Shown here in pieces: positions 7,791-15,941 of a DNA stretch of 33,983 nucleotides. The stretch is from Planctomycetota bacterium. Its GTDB lineage: Bacteria; Planctomycetota; Planctomycetia; Planctomycetales; Planctomycetaceae. The first letter of the stretch is position 1, and each line of letters starts with the position of its first letter. The stretch lies in contig JAQCEJ010000055.1 of assembly GCA_027618475.1 (NCBI GenBank), positions 1 through 33,983 on the forward strand, in the 5' to 3' direction. The position numbers and the translations under genes were made by a program. The notes below the pieces were generated by a model, which made no database searches, had not been told where the DNA came from, and saw nothing but the letters and a program-made list of their open reading frames with translations.

Positions 7791-8005
7791 GGGTGGCTGG
7801 GGCACACATCGACGATGATCGCCTCTGTCACACCCCATGCGCAAGACACGTTCGATCGAATGAAAACGCGACGGCCCCAGTCAGAATTGGCAAAAGACGT
7901 CTTTTCTGAAATCGACTGGGGCCATGACGCGATTTGGTATCTGATACTCTCGGCGAAAGCAATGCTTAAACTTCCGACAACGTCTTATAAGCGCCCCAGC
8001 CACCC
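7791..8005. repeat. Family 2 palindromic repeat element, copy 3
   Basis: This is the second member of the tandem duplication, offset 284 bp from copy 2 and keeping both nested inverted pairs. Its right end (8005) lies 1 bp before the first base of the stop triplet of the PLP-enzyme gene (8007-8009), so it abuts that gene's 3' end. Confidence 0.88.
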
Positions 8006-8006
8006 T

Positions 8007-9074
8007 TCACCCTTGAATCTCCCGCTTCGCCATCCCGCGTACCAGATCGTCGTTGTACGCAAACAGCGCCGGTGTGCCGCCGGTGTGGATGAAGACGATC
8101 TCTTCGTCGTCGCGGTATTTTCCCTTGCGAATGTCGTCGATCAAACCGGCCATCGCTTTGCCGCTGTAGATCGGGTCGAGGAGGATGCCTTCGGTGCGGG
8201 CGAGGAGCATCAGCGCTTCGAGGCCCCCCTCCGAGACTTTGCCATACGCCGGTCCGATGTAATCGAACGTGACGTTGATATCGGCCTTCTCGAAGTGCAG
8301 ATCGAGACCGATGAGTTTTGCGGCTACGGTCGCGAGGTGGGCCATGTCCTCTTGCGTATCCCATTCCCATTGAATCGGGCAAATGTTGTAAACCGGGCAG
8401 CCGAGTCCTAAGGCGGTCACCCCCAGTTGCGTTCCCGAACCTGTCGAACCGGCGGAGCTGACGTAAATGGCACTCGGCTTAATTCCTTCGGCCTTCGTCT
8501 GATCGGCAATCTCGGCGACGCATTGCGCGTAACTGACCGCCGCCAGCGGCTTCACCGTTTCGCGATTCCACGAATAGACATTGCGACCTTTCGCGCGATG
8601 CCGGTTCGCCGTCGCTTCGATGACGTCATCGAGTTCTTCGCCGATGGTCGCATCGACGATGCGGTAATCGGCACCGACGAGGTGGTCGAGCAGGAGGTTT
8701 CCCTGCACGACTTCGTCGCCGGTTTTGCCTTTGCCGCGACCGAGTATAAGCTGGCAATCGAGCCCCGCTTTGGCACACGCCGCGGCGGTCTGGCGGCAGT
8801 TGTTGCTCTGCACACCGGCTCCCCAGACGAACATATCGGCTCCCTGCGCGAGAGCCGCCGCCATCAGGAATTCGTTGTGCCGGGTTTTATTGCCGCCGAA
8901 GGCGAGCCCGGTGCAATCATCCCGCTTGATATGAATCATCGGCCCGCCGAGTGCCTCGCTGAATCGCTCCAACGATTCCAAAGGCGTCGGAAAATGCCCC
9001 AGCGGAAAACGCGGCAGGCGATCGATGTGTTTCCGCAGATCGGCAGTCGAAAGAGCAGAGAACGTTTGCGACAT
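8007..9074 (-). CDS. D-cysteine desulfhydrase / ACC deaminase family PLP enzyme
   Basis: The 355-residue protein is a fold-type II (tryptophan synthase beta-like) PLP enzyme. The Schiff-base lysine is Lys63 in FGGNKTRHNEF; VQSNNCRQTAA (from residue 88) supplies the catalytic Ser/Asn region; SSAGSTGSGTQLG (206-218) is the phosphate-binding loop; and LDPIYSGKAM plus HTGGTPALFAY near the C-terminus are family hallmarks. Members deaminate 1-aminocyclopropane-1-carboxylate or release H2S, ammonia and pyruvate from D-cysteine. In prokaryotes without a plant association the second is more common, but sequence alone does not settle it. GGNKTRHNEF deviates from the common GNKTRKLE. AGGA lies 7 nt before the ATG at 9074. 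It lies upstream of the P450 gene on the same strand but is separated by the tandem repeat. Confidence 0.9.
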   Translation of the reverse strand: MSQTFSALSTADLRKHIDRLPRFPLGHFPTPLESLERFSEALGGPMIHIKRDDCTGLAFGGNKTRHNEFLMAAALAQGADMFVWGAGVQSNNCRQTAAACAKAGLDCQLILGRGKGKTGDEVVQGNLLLDHLVGADYRIVDATIGEELDDVIEATANRHRAKGRNVYSWNRETVKPLAAVSYAQCVAEIADQTKAEGIKPSAIYVSSAGSTGSGTQLGVTALGLGCPVYNICPIQWEWDTQEDMAHLATVAAKLIGLDLHFEKADINVTFDYIGPAYGKVSEGGLEALMLLARTEGILLDPIYSGKAMAGLIDDIRKGKYRDDEEIVFIHTGGTPALFAYNDDLVRGMAKREIQG

Positions 9075-9132
9075 GTTCTTGTCCTATTGAAGTTAAAATC
9101 AATGCCTGAGGCAAACAGAAAATGCGGAAGGG

Positions 9133-9349
9133 GTCCGCAGATTTTCGCAGAAAGACGCAGATGAAAAGACAATGATCAATTCAGGAAGAGCCGCAAAAGC
9201 ACGCAAAACCTCAGTATGGCATCATCTAACCTGTTCGTCCCTGTTTTGGTTTTTGTGGTGAAATCTCTGATGTATGATCTCTATGGACCTCGGTGTCTCG
9301 GTAGCTAATGTCCCTCTTAATCTGTGTTCTTCTGCGAAAATCTGCGGAC
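9133..9349. repeat. Family 1 palindromic repeat, copy B (217 bp)
   Basis: The left end GTCCGCAGATTTTCGCAGA (from 9133) and right end TCTGCGAAAATCTGCGGAC (to 9349) are an excellent inverted pair. Inside, AGAGCCGCAAAAGCACGC (about 9186-9203) is a weak remnant of the inner arm. The middle is shorter than, and mostly unlike, copies A and C. It fills the gap between the genes starting at 9074 and ending at 9361. Confidence 0.85.
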
Positions 9350-9360
9350 AATCCCTACTC

Positions 9361-12300
9361 TCATTCGCTCGTTGCTTCATGCGGCCAGTCGAGGTGGCGG
9401 TGCAAAAACTCGTATGTCTTTACACCGTTAATCGTGTGCGGGCCGTTGAAGAATTCGATTTCGGTCTTGTCGCCGATGCCGAGTTTGTCGTAATGGCGTT
9501 TGACTTTCGCGAACTCCCACGCGACCCATTCGTCGGGGGCGACGCCGTCGTCGTGGCCGCGCTCGACCATAAACGGACGGGGGGTCATCAGCGTCGATAA
9601 CTCGGCGTAGTTAGCCATGTGTCCCATGTTCCACTCGAAGATTTCATACTCGCCGGTGAAAATATAGCTGTAACCATCTTCGCTGCTGGTGTTCTTCTTC
9701 ACCCATTCATTGTAGTCCGCCGAGCAGATCGACAGGGCATACCCTTTGACCATCGGCGGGACGCGAACTGCTGTCTTACCGCCGTACGAGAGGCCGTAGA
9801 AGCCAATCCGCTTTGCGTCGACGTTTGGAAGCGTCGCCAGAAATTCGAGCGTCTTTTCATGTTGCGGAATGATGTAACTGAAGAGCGATCGCTTCATCAC
9901 GTTCGACTTGCGCTGCAGCGTGCGGAAGCGGTCTTTGCCGCGATACGGGTTCTGCGGTGCATAGGTGATGAATCCGCGCTTGGCGAGTTCGATCGTAAAC
10001 GATTTGTAGTATCGCCAGTCGCCGTTCTGGTCGTCGCTGATCGTCGACATCGGCGTCCCTTCGAGACCGTGCTGACAGACGACCACAGGGCGTTTTTCAC
10101 CCGGTTTCATTCCCTTCGGCAGCACGAGAATTCCCTGAGCGATCACGCTGGGATAGACGTCGAGCACCACTTCGTAGCCAGTGTAATCGTCGGTCTCGAA
10201 GACTTTGCGCGTGCGGGGATTCGCCGGCATGTCACTCGCCGGCAACCGGCCGATCATCTCGTCGTAGACCAGATCGCGGTACGCCTCGGCGGTCGAGACC
10301 CAGTCTTCGACGCTGGTTCTGCTGGCATTTGCCCAAAGTTTGTCGCGGACTTTCGCACTCACACGAAGTAGGTCTTGCGTGAATTCAACCATTTCGGCGA
10401 CCTGCCGGCGTTGCCGTTCGGTGGCGTCAACCGGCTGCCCGTGGCTGCCGATGTCGATTTTTTCGGGTCTCGGCTTCAAGGCGTTGATGCCCAAGCCGGC
10501 CAGAAAGTTCGTCATTGTCGGATCGGTTGCGTGCGGTCCATCTCCTTCGCCGCTGCTCACGAACTTGATCTTGTCTCCGGCACCGAGTTGCTCGTAGATC
10601 GGCTTCGCACGATCGAATTCGACTCGCACCGACGCCGTCGTCGCGGTTTCGATCTTACCGGGAGCCGCTCCGCCGCTGCGTCCCTCGCGCACGGCCGGAG
10701 GACCGTCGTGTTCCGGCACCGCACACGCTTCGATCGACAGAGCACGCGGAGCAATCAACCCGGCGATTTCGGCGTCGCCGAATTCGGTGAGCAACCCCCA
10801 CACGTTGCGATAAATCGGCTCGGCCCAGACCCCTTCACGCTGACGGAAATACCCGAGTACGCCGACGGAGTCGATCCGTGAATCGAGGGCTCCGCTATAG
10901 AGCGCGAGCAGTCCTCCTTCGCCGACGCCGATCACGCCGATCGGCAAATCTTGTTCTTTCACCTTGTGCAACCGTTCGAGCGCATCGACCGCCGCAAGAA
11001 CTTTTTGTACTTCGTAGCCGATCACATGACGCCCCATCTCGAACGCCATGCGGTAGACGAACTCGCGGTGCGTCTGATTGGTGTACCGCACGTACGGGCT
11101 CCCCGAAAATTCATCGCTGCGGCTGATGAGCGTCGGCACGATCACCCGGCAACCGTTCTCGGCGAGACGTTGTGGGATCCTCAATGCCACCCCGCCCGAA
11201 CCTTCGAAGATGAGATCCGCAAACATCTCCGGCGTCCAGTCGGCATCGGGGAGGGCAATTACATCGGCGACGATCTCCCCTTTCGGTTCGAGCAGCAACC
11301 CTTCGCCGGTGATGCCGTCCAATGTCTTCCAGCGAATGTTCTTTGCCGTAAATGCTTCACCTTCGGCGATCGTACCGTCGTGTTTGAGCGACGAAACGAT
11401 TTCGATGTCGATGTTCTCTTCTCGCGGGTCGACGGCACCGATGTAGGTGCGAAACCGTTCGCGATTCGGGGCTACGCTCTCGGCGTACGCTTCGGGACTG
11501 CTGAAATCGCGCTTCCACATTGCCTCGCGGCGGTTCGGCGAATCCTTGATCTCTCGCAGCGCAAACTCATCGATGCCGGCGACCATCACCTCATCGAGTG
11601 GCTGGTCGATCGTCAGCTTTTTTGTCCCTGCGAGTACGACGGGCTCGGTGGAGACCTGATTGGCATACACGAGCACGTTGTCGAAGTTGCCGGTGTCGTC
11701 GAAGCTGCCGACGCCGACGAGTCCCGAGGTAAACGTCTTATCGACGGCGGTCATCACCGGGTTTTCCATGTCGTCGAAATAGACGCTGATCTTGCCCGAT
11801 TCGACGTTCCGCACGACGCGGGCATGATGCCATGCGTCGTCCCAGTTCGTGCCGTCGGTACTCGTCAATGAAATCTTTTTGCGAGGGGCGTCGTTGACGA
11901 TGAAAATCTGATTGGCGTGATCGTCGGCCTGCTTTCCGAAATGAACGTAGTACAGATGCGAATCGTCCTGATAGCCGAAAAACAGACAGAGGTCGCGATG
12001 GCCGTAATCGGCGATCGTCGACTGAAGCTGCACATCGAGAATGAAGTCTCCGACGTTAATATCGCGAACAAGAGCCCGGTTGAACGGCGAACGAAACTCG
12101 GGATTGAAGTCGCTTTTCTTGTTGAACAGGCTGAGGAGACCGTTCCCCTCCTGGTGGTCAAGACGCCAGACCGATTCGTCGGTCGTGATCCATCGCGACG
12201 CCTCGTTCGATTCGAAATCGTCCTGGTACACGAGCGGCAGCCCCTCGAGTTCCGAAGAAGGAGGCTTTTTTGCAAAGGGGACAAGGTTAATCTCGGCCGA

Positions 12301-12375
12301 ACCGATGTCCGCCATCATTCCGGCGAACAGCACTCCGAGAATCACCGAACCGATTCGACCTTTGGATATGTTCAT
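9361..12375 (-). CDS. Large secreted protein: LamG/DUF1080-like domain plus two alpha/beta-hydrolase domains
   Basis: This 1004-residue protein starts with a Sec signal peptide (residues 1-27, cleavage likely after GSA). Residues about 45-240 resemble the concanavalin-like LamG/DUF1080 fold common in planctomycete secreted proteins (YQDDFES near 50, VGVGSFDDTGNFDNV near 220). About 340-630 resembles an alpha/beta-hydrolase, but its nucleophile elbow reads GVGEGG (483-488) with glycine where serine belongs. About 690-1000 is a second hydrolase of the dienelactone hydrolase/acetyl-xylan-esterase type with an intact elbow GLSYGG (Ser863), a candidate acid at Asp942/943 and His980 in GPHTING. I infer a secreted or periplasmic esterase acting on polysaccharide-linked substrates, with the first hydrolase domain non-catalytic. 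GAGG lies about 8 nt before the ATG. It is a single-gene unit flanked by repeats. Confidence 0.85.
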   Translation of the reverse strand: MNISKGRIGSVILGVLFAGMMADIGSAEINLVPFAKKPPSSELEGLPLVYQDDFESNEASRWITTDESVWRLDHQEGNGLLSLFNKKSDFNPEFRSPFNRALVRDINVGDFILDVQLQSTIADYGHRDLCLFFGYQDDSHLYYVHFGKQADDHANQIFIVNDAPRKKISLTSTDGTNWDDAWHHARVVRNVESGKISVYFDDMENPVMTAVDKTFTSGLVGVGSFDDTGNFDNVLVYANQVSTEPVVLAGTKKLTIDQPLDEVMVAGIDEFALREIKDSPNRREAMWKRDFSSPEAYAESVAPNRERFRTYIGAVDPREENIDIEIVSSLKHDGTIAEGEAFTAKNIRWKTLDGITGEGLLLEPKGEIVADVIALPDADWTPEMFADLIFEGSGGVALRIPQRLAENGCRVIVPTLISRSDEFSGSPYVRYTNQTHREFVYRMAFEMGRHVIGYEVQKVLAAVDALERLHKVKEQDLPIGVIGVGEGGLLALYSGALDSRIDSVGVLGYFRQREGVWAEPIYRNVWGLLTEFGDAEIAGLIAPRALSIEACAVPEHDGPPAVREGRSGGAAPGKIETATTASVRVEFDRAKPIYEQLGAGDKIKFVSSGEGDGPHATDPTMTNFLAGLGINALKPRPEKIDIGSHGQPVDATERQRRQVAEMVEFTQDLLRVSAKVRDKLWANASRTSVEDWVSTAEAYRDLVYDEMIGRLPASDMPANPRTRKVFETDDYTGYEVVLDVYPSVIAQGILVLPKGMKPGEKRPVVVCQHGLEGTPMSTISDDQNGDWRYYKSFTIELAKRGFITYAPQNPYRGKDRFRTLQRKSNVMKRSLFSYIIPQHEKTLEFLATLPNVDAKRIGFYGLSYGGKTAVRVPPMVKGYALSICSADYNEWVKKNTSSEDGYSYIFTGEYEIFEWNMGHMANYAELSTLMTPRPFMVERGHDDGVAPDEWVAWEFAKVKRHYDKLGIGDKTEIEFFNGPHTINGVKTYEFLHRHLDWPHEATSE

Positions 12376-12987
12376 GTTGAGTACCTCAATATCGCGCGTT
12401 TAGGGGTCAGCAATGGGGACAGATCCTGCTATCAGACTGTATTGAACACGGGACGGCGTGCAGACACAAGCAACCGAAGGGATCGGTTCATTATTTCCAT
12501 CAGGAATTCACCCCTTTCATTCCTCCCAGCGGGTGATGCGGGAATGAAGTTGCGATCTTAAAGCCAAGAAGAATAAGGGACGCAATCAAACGCAAGAATT
12601 GATAAACTCCTGGAGATTCTCCGCGATCTCTGCGTTTCTATCTCGTTGCATTTTTTGAAACGCAAAGATCGCGGAGGACGCAGAGAGAAAGATCAGAGAT
12701 GACCAAAAGAGATTGTTTCCTTCTCTGCCTCTGTTGACTCTGCGTTTGATGGTATTCTATTTCGGCCTGACAGAGGTTAGCTGCAAATACAACGAAGGCT
12801 TTCGATGCCGTTGTTGTGCATTTCTCCCTTGTGATTCTATAATCGATTTCCAGATCTCTCACGTAAAACCACTATTCCCCTTAGAACTGGTTTCATAAAC
12901 CGGTTGGCGACAGAATCAACGTTCAAATTGTCCTGAAATATCTATCGTCCAGAGGGTTATGAAACTCTTGTAGTCAAAGGCTGCATC
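12376..12987. other. Long divergent intergenic region with palindromes
   Basis: These 612 bases separate the divergent esterase-like and sugar-isomerase-like genes. The central third holds the palindromic repeat at 12619-12744. Bases 12410-12440 contain GGGGACAGATCC, reminiscent of termini seen near REP-associated elements, but nothing pairs with it here. Both promoters must lie in this region; no box stands out. Short open frames look non-coding. Confidence 0.5.
12619..12744. repeat. Third palindromic repeat type (CGCAGAG / CGCGATCTCTGCG)
   Basis: A 20-nt arm, CTCCGCGATCTCTGCGTTTC (12619-12638), pairs with GAAACGCAAAGATCGCGGAG (12657-12676) with one mismatch and an 18-nt AT-rich loop. Immediately after, CGCAGAG (12679-12685) pairs with CTCTGCG (12738-12744). 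The design resembles family 1 but the sequence differs (CGCAGAG instead of CGCAGAT). Only one copy is in this window. Confidence 0.72.
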
Positions 12988-14028
12988 ATGATGACACTTG
13001 CACCCACGTGTTCTCGACGCGAAATTCTGACGAGTCTCGTCGGCGGAGCCGCCGGGTTATCATTGGCTTCGGTCCTGTCGCGAATGGCCCTTGCTCATGA
13101 TGGCGACGGTGACGAGCCGATCTACAAAATCTCGATCGCCGAATGGTCGCTGCACAAAACGCTGTTCGCAGGCAAGCTCGATCATCTCGATTTTGCCAGG
13201 ACGTCGAAGAACGACTTCGGGATCGACGCCGTCGAATTCGTCAATCAGTTTTTCAAGGACAAGGCCCAGGATACCAGCTACCTCACCGAACTCAAAAAAC
13301 GAACGCTCGATGAGGGAGTCGCGCCGCTGCTTATCATGATCGATGGCGAAGGAAAACTGGGCGATCCCGACGAAAACGAACGGACCAAATCGGTCGAAAA
13401 CCATTACAAATGGGTCGAGGCCGCGAAGTTTCTCGGCTGTCATTCGATCCGCGTCAACGCAGCCAGCTCCGGCGAATACGCCGATCAGGTCCAATTTGCC
13501 GCTGATGGTTTGCGTCGCCTCGCCGAGTTCGGCGACGAGCACGAGATCAACGTCATCGTCGAAAATCATGGCGGTCTCTCGTCGAACGGCCAATGGCTCG
13601 CCGATGTGATGATTATGGTCGACCATCCGCGCATCGGCACACTCCCCGACTTCGGCAACTTCAGGCTGAGTGCCGACGAAGAATACGACCGTTATAAAGG
13701 AGTCGCCGAACTGATGCCTTTCGCCAAAGCCGTCAGCGCCAAATCGCACGACTTCGATGAAAAGGGGAACGAAACGCATACCGATTACCTACGGATGATG
13801 AAGATCGTGCTCGATGCCGGTTATCGTGGCTATGTCGGTATCGAATACGAAGGGTCAATGCTTGATGAACCCGCCGGCATCCTGGCGACGAAGAAACTCC
13901 TTGAACGTGTCCGCGATGAATTGGCCTCGCAATACGAAGTGACCGACGACAATGACGATAAGGACAACCACGATTGCTGTGGAAACACAACACAATCTCG
14001 ACGAAGGGGGGGCCGGTTCCGCCGATGA
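12988..14028 (+). CDS. Tat-exported sugar phosphate isomerase/epimerase-like TIM barrel
   Basis: The 346-residue protein has a twin-arginine leader ([20 protein letters not shown], residues 9-28) and an AP-endonuclease-2/xylose-isomerase-like TIM barrel from about residue 46. Probable metal ligands are Glu192 (VENHGG), Asp221 (LPDFGN), His254 (AKSHDF) and Glu286/288 (GIEYEG). Such secreted proteins are common in planctomycetes and are usually annotated as sugar phosphate isomerase/epimerase; the true substrate is unknown. The family core ends near [11 protein letters not shown] (about 314). It is followed by an unusual tail: an acidic stretch [12 protein letters not shown], then the basic [16 protein letters not shown] lies 7 nt before the ATG at 12988. 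A family 1 repeat begins 40 bp after the stop codon. Confidence 0.88.
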   Translation: MMTLAPTCSRREILTSLVGGAAGLSLASVLSRMALAHDGDGDEPIYKISIAEWSLHKTLFAGKLDHLDFARTSKNDFGIDAVEFVNQFFKDKAQDTSYLTELKKRTLDEGVAPLLIMIDGEGKLGDPDENERTKSVENHYKWVEAAKFLGCHSIRVNAASSGEYADQVQFAADGLRRLAEFGDEHEINVIVENHGGLSSNGQWLADVMIMVDHPRIGTLPDFGNFRLSADEEYDRYKGVAELMPFAKAVSAKSHDFDEKGNETHTDYLRMMKIVLDAGYRGYVGIEYEGSMLDEPAGILATKKLLERVRDELASQYEVTDDNDDKDNHDCCGNTTQSRRRGGRFRR

Positions 14029-14068
14029 GTGCTCGCCACGTCAATTCAAGAAGCGTAGGGAACGGGGT

Positions 14069-14350
14069 GTCCGCAGATTTTCGCAGATGAACGCAGATTG
14101 GCCGCAAAAAAACACAAAGGGCGCAAAAAAGATTGACATGCTATCGTCTAATAAATCTTCGCTTTGAATTCATCTGATTTCTTTTTTGCGATTCTTGCGT
14201 TTTTTTGCGGCCAATCTACTTTGTGGCTTAAGGATCGCTAAAGGGATACAAATTTAATGATTGAAGTCTCCCTTCTCGAATGCTGCACCGGACCATGTTG
14301 TCTTTTTCATTTGCCTTCACATCTGCGTACATCTGTGAAAATCTGCGGAC
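14069..14350. repeat. Family 1 palindromic repeat, copy C (282 bp)
   Basis: The left end (14069-14099) starts GTCCGCAGATTTTCGCAGAT and the right end (14321-14350) ends ATCTGCGGAC in inverted orientation. The inner arms are TTGGCCGCAAAAAAACAC (from about 14098) and TTGCGTTTTTTTGCGGCCAA (to about 14214). From 14219 onward it matches copy A base for base with scattered changes, including the shared CATGTTGTCTTTTTCATTTG. It fills the gap before the UDP-sugar pyrophosphorylase gene, whose promoter must overlap or follow it. Confidence 0.9.
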
Positions 14351-14376
14351 AAAATCCTTCAGGATAATAACGCGTT

Positions 14377-15807
14377 ATGACTCAAGCCGTAGTTCAATCG
14401 CTCAAGCATCGTCTCGAAAAGTACGGGCAGGATCATGTCATCCGATTTTTAGGTGACTGTTCTGCGGACGAACGTCCGTTGTTTTTGCAGCAATTGGCTG
14501 CACTCAACTTCGACGAACTCGCCCGTGCCTGGCAACAGTCGCGAACAGCATCCGACGAAGCACAAGATTCCCCCGCAACGATCGCTCAACGGGCGCAGCC
14601 GCCGGGGACACTCGTCCGCTTACCACAGACGGATGCCGACTTGCAGACATGGAAATCCGCCCGCGAGGAAGGCAAAAAAATTCTCGACCGCGGCGAAGTC
14701 GGAGTGATTCTCGTCGCCGGCGGGCAGGGAACCCGCTTGCAGTTTCACAAACCCAAGGGAATGTATCCCATCGGCCCGGTCAGCAATGCGACGCTGTTTC
14801 AAATTCTGGCCGAGCAAGTGCTCGCGCGGTCGCGGTCACATGGTGTGACGATCCCCTATTACATCATGACCAGCGACGCCACTCACGCCGAGACCGTCGC
14901 GTTCTTCGAAGAGAATAACAATTTCGGCTTGCCATCTGACGCGGTTCGGTTTTTTCAGCAGGGAACCATGCCCGCTCTCGATGCCGCGACCGGGAAACTC
15001 TTGCTCGCGGATAAAAATCAACTCGCCACAAGCCCCGATGGTCACGGCGGAATGATCCGCGCTCTCAAGGAAACCGGCATGCTGGCCGACATGCAACGGC
15101 GCGGTTTGAAGTATATCTATTATCATCAAGTCGATAACCCGATGGCGATTGTTTGCGACCCGGCGTTTCTGGGGTTCCATCAGCAACGCGGGTCGGAACT
15201 CTCGACGAAGGTCGTTGCCAAACGTTCGCCGACCGAGAAAGTCGGTTTGCTTGTCGAGGTCGACGGAAAGACGCAGATCATCGAATACAGCGATCTTCCC
15301 GCAGAACAGGCCCGATTGACGGACGCTACGGGGGGACTCAAATTCTGGGCCGGCAACACGGCGATACATCTGTTTAACGTTGATTTTCTGGCGCGGTTAA
15401 CCGAGACGCCCGATGTTCTGCCCTTCCATCTGGCCCATAAACCGGTCCCTTACATCGATGACGGCGGGGTTCACGTTGAACCGGCGCAACCGAACGCCAT
15501 CAAACTCGAACGCTTCATTTTCGACGCGTTGCCCCTGGCGAAGACCGCACTGGTGCTCGAGGCCGACCGTTCGCGCGAGTTCAACCCCGTCAAGAACCAG
15601 ACCGGCGACGATTCTCCCGACACCAGCCGTGCTGCGATGACGGCATTGCATTCGTCATGGCTCAAAAATGCGGGGGTTTCGATGGCAACAGGAGTTGCTG
15701 TTGAAATTAGCCCTCTCTGGGCGCATGATGAAATCCACGCCGCCCGTCGAGCGGCGGAACTCAGGGAAATTAACGAACCGACGTATCTCTCAGAATCAGA
15801 GAGTTAG
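14377..15807 (+). CDS. UDPGP type 1 / UAP1-like UDP-sugar pyrophosphorylase
   Basis: The 476-residue enzyme belongs to the eukaryotic-type UDP-N-acetylhexosamine pyrophosphorylase family, which makes UDP-GlcNAc or a related UDP-sugar from UTP and the sugar 1-phosphate in the cytoplasm. The nucleotide-binding loop is VAGGQGTRL (113-121), followed by PKGMYPIGP, the uridine-binding signature of this family. Further hallmarks are SPDGHGGMIRAL (NxxPxGHGG-like), YYHQVDNPM, GNTAIHLFN, and AIKLERFIFDALP near residue 370. Length fits the family. It differs from the GlmU type usual in bacteria, and from short GalU. AGGA lies about 12 nt before the ATG. It is followed after 134 bp by the GDP-mannose pyrophosphorylase gene, indicating a nucleotide-sugar supply block for polysaccharide or glycoprotein synthesis. 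Confidence 0.9.
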   Translation: MTQAVVQSLKHRLEKYGQDHVIRFLGDCSADERPLFLQQLAALNFDELARAWQQSRTASDEAQDSPATIAQRAQPPGTLVRLPQTDADLQTWKSAREEGKKILDRGEVGVILVAGGQGTRLQFHKPKGMYPIGPVSNATLFQILAEQVLARSRSHGVTIPYYIMTSDATHAETVAFFEENNNFGLPSDAVRFFQQGTMPALDAATGKLLLADKNQLATSPDGHGGMIRALKETGMLADMQRRGLKYIYYHQVDNPMAIVCDPAFLGFHQQRGSELSTKVVAKRSPTEKVGLLVEVDGKTQIIEYSDLPAEQARLTDATGGLKFWAGNTAIHLFNVDFLARLTETPDVLPFHLAHKPVPYIDDGGVHVEPAQPNAIKLERFIFDALPLAKTALVLEADRSREFNPVKNQTGDDSPDTSRAAMTALHSSWLKNAGVSMATGVAVEISPLWAHDEIHAARRAAELREINEPTYLSESES

Positions 15808-15941
15808 CCGGTGCCGTTGGTCGTTTCGGTAGCGCTGCGTATAGCGTTCGAGGGGTCGAATCGCATGGTCGATCGCGTCTGTCTTAAGAGGGCTCAGGGT
15901 TCATTCCACGATTTTGACAGTTGAAACTTTGAAGGATACTC

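Larger units (their letters stand above)
7441..8005. repeat. Tandem duplication, two units with 284-bp period, about 96% identical
   Basis: The block 7441-7721 recurs at 7725-8005 with roughly a dozen mismatches, counted by eye. Each unit starts with GGGTGAGCCAGTGAAGGCCG, which in the first unit is the 5' coding end of the P450 gene (about 15 codons). It ends with CGCCCCAGCCACCC. The second unit therefore carries a dead copy of the P450 start (7725-7770). The duplication fills the whole gap between the P450 gene and the PLP-enzyme gene ending at 8007. Confidence 0.95.

Noticed and set aside
7498-7809. Minus-strand frame of 103 codons whose start resembles the P450 N-terminus
   Set aside because: It is the duplicated P450 5' end running into repeat sequence; there is no independent gene.
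10951-11871. Plus-strand open frame of 306 codons
   Set aside because: It is antisense to the large secreted esterase-like gene and has an arginine/histidine-rich shadow composition.
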